A stretch of 64,000 bases of DNA from Pelodera strongyloides (lineage: Eukaryota; Nematoda; Chromadorea; Rhabditida; Rhabditidae): the NCBI GenBank assembly GCA_036852015.1, contig JAANDG010000437.1:1-64000 (forward strand). Direction: 5' to 3'. The stretch's first letter is position 1. Each line of letters begins with the position of its first letter. Shown here piece after piece: positions 61,301-64,000 of the stretch. The notes under the pieces were generated by a model. The model was given only the letters and a program-made list of their open reading frames with translations, had not been told where the DNA came from and did not search any database. A program made the translations under genes and the position numbers.

Positions 61301-62161
61301 CAAATAAAGTACTCATATCTCACATTCTGGAATTCTGGTCATATCATACCTTGGCATAAACCCGAGTAGTCCCTCACGCTTTTCGAGTATACGATAGGAA
61401 CCGAATTGAAAATTAATTAGATAAATTGGATAAACTTACCAAAGAACACTTCCTACGCGATCTGCTCCATACAGCTTTCTCTTTCCATCTGTTTCAGCTC
61501 GCATAAATTCCACTCGTGAAATGTCGGCCAACTGCGCAGAAAAGGCGGAGTGCTGAGAGAATACAACGAATGATTAGTCATTATCATAGTATTATGAATC
61601 GCGCAAGATTAAATTGTCTTAATCACATATGACTATGACGACAAGTTTATGACGTGACACAGAATAGAAGGTCCACATAACCACGTAATACGTACCTGTT
61701 CACACAGGCCATTGTTTCCATGCAATTGCTCCCTCGTTCTTACATTTCGACACTTTATTAGTGTTCTATTACCCACGTAGTTACATTCGGCGTAAACTCG
61801 AGGGTCAAACTCTTCTGAAAATGATACAGTACACCGGAGTTTGCGCATACTTGAGAAAGATAAAAAATAAACGTGCAAATAACACAGCATACTGTATGTC
61901 TCTATGATTCTTAATTCAACGCGCATTCACTCAGTTTGCTTTGCGCAAATGTGCACCTACTATTAAATCCGTCCGTGGAAATGGTACACAAAACACAAAA
62001 TGGTCGGTTAAGCCTGTTGCATGCCTCAAGAAACCGACACAAATATCAACCTAACTTTTCTACAAACAATACTAACAAAACTCACTGGTTATGTAATGAT
62101 AATCGGTCCCTTTTACAACTTGCAAAAACGAATCGCCTCCCCCTCCCGGATCTGCTGGCAT
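47908..62161 (-). CDS. KANSL2/NSL2-like chromatin protein, 34 exons, 1337 aa
   Basis: Minus-strand exons: 62161-62086, 61814-61696, 61552-61440, 61273-61184, 60723-60637, 60174-60083, 59692-59625, 59336-59251, 59101-59058, 58969-58777, 58561-58497, 57926-57825, 57326-57169, 56905-56858, 56581-56451, 56156-56069, 55878-55841, 55638-55605, 55465-55415, 55206-55106, 54763-54234, 54066-54023, 53742-53493, 53332-53277, 52961-52883, 52690-52566, 51940-51710, 51461-51417, 50987-50920, 50144-50068, 49767-49526, 49147-48911, 48662-48498, 47988-47908. They total 4014 bases with every phase joining. The KANSL2 signature is two Cys/His zinc motifs (ECNYVG, LIKC and GLCEQH; then CSKMALPGSIFCKNH and ACSECGIPVVNLGRSLCPMH) around HPLKNAGVFTLKEAHKLQLE. 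KANSL2 belongs to the NSL histone acetyltransferase complex; the C. elegans counterpart is SUMV-1. The last 900 or so residues are Pro/Gln/Ser-rich and disordered, far beyond the length of human KANSL2. The first intron set could hide a second gene start (exons 32 and 34 begin with ATG), but phase favours one gene. Confidence 0.82.
49395..49500. repeat. Dispersed repeat, copy 2
   Basis: Match to 175-240 (CACGAAAAAAAC, CCGTCACCAAA, TTCACCCATTTCCTAT). Lies in the KANSL2-like intron before the exon starting at 49147. Confidence 0.65.
50260..50605. mobile_element. Near-perfect long inverted repeat
   Basis: Arms of about 165 bases differ at only about three positions. Outer ends are ATCGGCTCACCTCAAATCGT and ACGATTTGAGGTGAGCCGAT; the inner ends are AATTGTCC and GGACAATT around a loop of about 16 bases. 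No frame. It lies in a KANSL2-like intron. Confidence 0.95.
50729..50851. mobile_element. Short MITE, GGCCGTATTCACCAA termini
   Basis: GGCCGTATTCACCAA at the left and TTGGTGAATACGGTC at the right, about 123 bases, with inverted GGGAGCC/GGGATCCC pieces inside. Intronic in the KANSL2-like gene. Confidence 0.8.
51130..51278. mobile_element. Inverted-repeat element
   Basis: ACTTTGGGAAATTTGCATAC and AATTTCCTATGTATCCTA are mirrored by GGATACAATAGGAAATT and ATGCAAATTTCCCAAAGT. GGTGCCGGAAGC/GGGCACC sit near the centre. Intronic in the KANSL2-like gene. Confidence 0.85.
51970..52114. mobile_element. TA-flanked 145-bp MITE, copy 2
   Basis: Same length and almost the same sequence as 28082-28226, flanked by TA. 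It lies about 30 bases from the KANSL2-like exon starting at 51940. Confidence 0.92.
53757..53815 (+). repeat. Dispersed repeat, match to 2619-2675
   Basis: GAGCAATTTGTCATCTGCAA, CTCTGCGGAACAAGTCATAA and AGC correspond to the spacer copy; it starts about 15 bases from the KANSL2-like exon starting at 53742. Confidence 0.65.
53945..53985 (-). repeat. Interstitial GCCTAA tract
   Basis: Six to seven perfect GCCTAA units in the KANSL2-like intron 53743-54022. Confidence 0.95.
54430..54760 (-). repeat. In-frame EPPHR-type codon repeat
   Basis: Within the 530-base exon of the KANSL2-like gene, about thirteen units of the form (A)EPPHRAM/AI/RV follow each other, some with ELPHRTI, EPPNRPI or EPPRRAM variants. 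PPHR also recurs in two later exons (VPPHRQL, VPPHRLM). Confidence 0.9.
54896..55083. mobile_element. Family 1 MITE, copy E
   Basis: Starts TTTTAAAGCAAAATGCCGGC and ends CCGGAGTCTGATTTCGCTTTAA; lies 22 bases from the KANSL2-like exon ending at 55106. Confidence 0.88.
55259..55390 (+). repeat. GA microsatellite, two blocks
   Basis: Two (GA)n runs separated by a duplicated GGACAATGGGGGAA-like segment, in a KANSL2-like intron. Confidence 0.9.
57428..57598. mobile_element. Family 1 MITE, copy F
   Basis: Starts TTTAAAGCGAAATACCAGAC and ends CCGGGAGGTATTTCGCTTTAA. Intronic in the KANSL2-like gene. Confidence 0.9.
57912..57992 (-). repeat. 41-bp tandem duplication of a 3' splice site
   Basis: Two adjacent copies (40 of 41 bases equal) each contain, on the minus strand, GTGATTTAG and the first bases of the exon starting at 57926 (ATATGGTCCAATATG). 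The duplicate acceptor lies at 57967. Confidence 0.9.
58029..58463. mobile_element. GGGCGCG-terminated foldback, copy 2
   Basis: Arms of about 145 bases: AGGGCGCGTTCGGGTTGCTC is mirrored by GAGCAACCCGAACGCGCCCT, and CACACTTTCCGTGAACACGC by GCGTGTTCACGGAAAGTGTG. TAA flanks both ends, fitting a 3-bp PIF/Harbinger-type target duplication. Intronic in the KANSL2-like gene. Confidence 0.92.
60230..60400. repeat. Dispersed repeat, match to 32225-32385
   Basis: See the 31860-32390 entry. Lies in a KANSL2-like intron. Confidence 0.65.
60901..61154. mobile_element. Foldback element, TTAAAGGGTCACCGT termini
   Basis: Starts TTAAAGGGTCACCGTCTTGC and ends ACGGTGACAGCGTCCCTTTAA, with imperfect arms. About 254 bases, intronic in the KANSL2-like gene. 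Confidence 0.8.
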
Positions 62162-62318
62162 TGTTCAGCAACTCAGTTTACCTTAAACTACGCATTTTAA
62201 AACAAATTAGGAAATATTATTATTATCCAAAAACACCAATAAATAAATCGTCAACGATATTTCATCACAGATGACAACCAAACGTTCGACAAAATAACAC
62301 AAATGCAAAAATAGATAA

Positions 62319-62324
62319 TTTATT
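62319..62324 (-). terminator. Poly(A) signal between MICU and KANSL2-like genes
   Basis: AATAAA on the minus strand, about 340 bases after the MICU stop and about 155 bases before the KANSL2-like ATG. Confidence 0.5.
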
Positions 62325-62663
62325 TAAAAAATATCACAGAAAAACGGCAAAACCTCACGGTCAGACAAAAATACTGTATTATGAGAAATGAAAAGACCAG
62401 CTTGATTCGAATATATGGATAAATTCTCCACGATTCTATTATGCAACCATTCACCACAAGAGTGATTAGCAATTAGTAAAAGTCTATGTACAAACATCTA
62501 AACTAAACTACGAGTATATACATAAAAGACACACAAACGATGGTCTACATCAAAGCACTAATACACGATTATAACAAAACTACCGAGGTACCGAAGCTTA
62601 CACAGACTTAAAACAACAAAGTTCACAATTCTAGTAAAGTAAACTCAATAGTTTATGTTTACC

Positions 62664-64000
62664 CTAACCTCTATTGACCTCAGAAACAACGCAATTACGG
62701 AACTGTTTCCATCCCCAACGTTTGTCAAGCCGACCCTGAAAAGGTAAAATTAAATTCAGAAAACTAACTTACAATTAGCTAACCTAACAGGCACGATGCA
62801 CTTAGCACCGCGAAAACCAAAAGCATTTCGGTTATTTCGGTAGAATCAGAAACATTCTCTTAACCATTACACATGACTACAATAAAACATACCCGTAAAC
62901 CACGGTGAAGTCGATCATTCATAACCGAGAGAAACTCCGCGTAGGATAAATGGCCGTCATTATTTGCATCAAATATACGGTACACCATCTCGACTACATT
63001 GTCGTCCAACGGCTAAAATAGAAATATAAAAACTGTGAGCTGAGCGTTTTATGAGTTTCGCATATCCCCCCCACACTTACACATACCTAACCTTAACCTT
63101 AACCGTTTAACACACAGCGATAGAGAATGCATACCATACCGAGTATAAGAGGTACATTTCTAAGTACATTTTCAAGTCAAATAACTTAAAGCCGCAAAAA
63201 AAAATACCCATAGGAACGAAGTCAGACGATTACTTTCACAAAAAAAACTATTGATCACCGTTCTTACGATCCCCTAAGCTAAACAGACTAATGCTTGTAC
63301 CCTATATGACTGTATATCACAAATAGGGATCTCGATCCAACAAGGGCATAAAAAATCGAACCTGTCCTGTAGTACATCTAACAGCCCTCTCGAATTCTGT
63401 TCGTGACACTGGAATGTCCGCATATGTATACAGGCGAACTGCCGTTGCGAACTCCTCCAAATTATTCAAAAACATGGAAAAGTTGGCCCATTGCTGGAGC
63501 GTAATTCCCTGAAAGAAAAGGGCAGAATAAAACCTGATCTTGACACAAGAAGATAAAAACATGATGAAAATGCAATCCATAAGAACACATGAAAGGAAAA
63601 CGAAAATAAAACCAAACCCTATCATCCGGCAAAGAACGAGAGTGCACACGGTTGATATACGTGGAGTAATCACTTTCGTTAACGACTGTGTACCTAAAAT
63701 AGCAGTAATTGACGATGCCATGTTCACGGTAGACGTTATGTAATGTACGACACATGCGTACGGAAATATATAAGATCCTGTATTCCGTCCCTATTATCTC
63801 ATCAACTTCAACAATATTACCTGAGATCCGCGTACAATGTACAAATCAATAGCTTAATCGCATTCGTTGAGATGGCGACAACAAACATCTAACTGCATCA
63901 ATCACGTAATATCACGAGGGACCGGTGATAAAAGAATAAAAAAACAATCAAACCTCCTACCTCAGAATTAGTCTCGCAAAATCCATCGGCGAAATAGTAT
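62664..64000 (-). CDS. MICU-type mitochondrial calcium uptake regulator, 3' part
   Basis: Exons on the minus strand: beyond 64000-63961, 63693-63618, 63508-63362, 63012-62893, 62735-62664 (stop). Phases join. The visible protein includes TISPMDFARLILR, YTVVNESDYSTYINRV, ITLQQWANFSMFLNNLEEFA and PVSRTEFERAVRCTTGQ, the helical core of MICU proteins. A canonical calcium-binding EF-hand follows (FDANNDGHLSYAEF, loop D-N-D-G-E), then NDRLHRGLR and a basic end (KRWGWKQFRNCVVSE). MICU1-3 gate the mitochondrial calcium uniporter from the intermembrane space. The ending looks closer to MICU3/MICU2 than MICU1, but this was not tested. The N-terminal half, with the transit peptide and the first EF-hand, lies beyond the window. 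The KANSL2-like gene starts 502 bases downstream on the same strand. Confidence 0.88.

Overview
The window reads as nuclear DNA of a nematode. Hexamer tracts of the nematode telomere motif TTAGGC occur at five interstitial places. The genes are split by many short introns with TTTCAG-type 3' splice sites, and several first exons sit directly behind such a site, as expected with spliced-leader trans-splicing. No bacterial gene, CRISPR array or recognisable virus was seen.

Layout. 0.4-2.0 kb (+): a small Lys/Glu-rich protein gene with triplicated 5' exon-like units. 2.9-9.6 kb: a 35-bp minisatellite of roughly 100 units, interrupted by an apparently intact RTE-type non-LTR retrotransposon on the minus strand. 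10.8-19.65 kb (-): a multi-exon gene for a mucin-like membrane protein of unknown family. 20.03-21.51 kb (+): a small Arg/Ser-rich protein gene, divergent from the last with a 372-bp shared upstream region. 23.07-35.85 kb (-): an F-box/WD40 protein of 406 aa, with one 7.1-kb intron full of repeats. 38.0-38.7 kb: a duplicated copy of the last exon of the Arg/Ser-rich gene. 39.2-46.34 kb (+): an orthologue of CYK-4/RACGAP1 with C1 and RhoGAP domains. 47.9-62.16 kb (-): a 34-exon KANSL2/NSL2-like gene (1337 aa as modelled) with a very long low-complexity tail. 62.66-64.0 kb (-): the 3' part of a MICU-type mitochondrial calcium uptake regulator, cut by the window edge.

Exon boundaries were deduced by hand from splice consensus and phase. 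For the Lys/Glu-rich, Arg/Ser-rich, F-box/WD40 and KANSL2-like genes the summed exon lengths are multiples of three and frames join throughout. The membrane-protein gene has one unresolved junction and the CYK-4 gene one ambiguous junction.

Introns and spacers are crowded with non-autonomous elements. These include a TTAA-flanked family of about 180-bp inverted-repeat elements (seven copies plus one relative), foldbacks with TTAAAGG termini, a TA-flanked 145-bp MITE pair, GGGCGCG-terminated foldbacks, tRNA-derived SINEs, LINE-like 3' ends and a long near-perfect hairpin. Several lie within a few bases of splice sites. The genes are ordinary cell genes (cytokinesis, chromatin, mitochondrial calcium, ubiquitin ligase adaptor) with no evident joint pathway. 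The MICU and KANSL2-like genes are close enough on one strand to be a candidate operon. I found no convincing new multi-gene system. The unusual content is in splice-site evolution and repeat biology.
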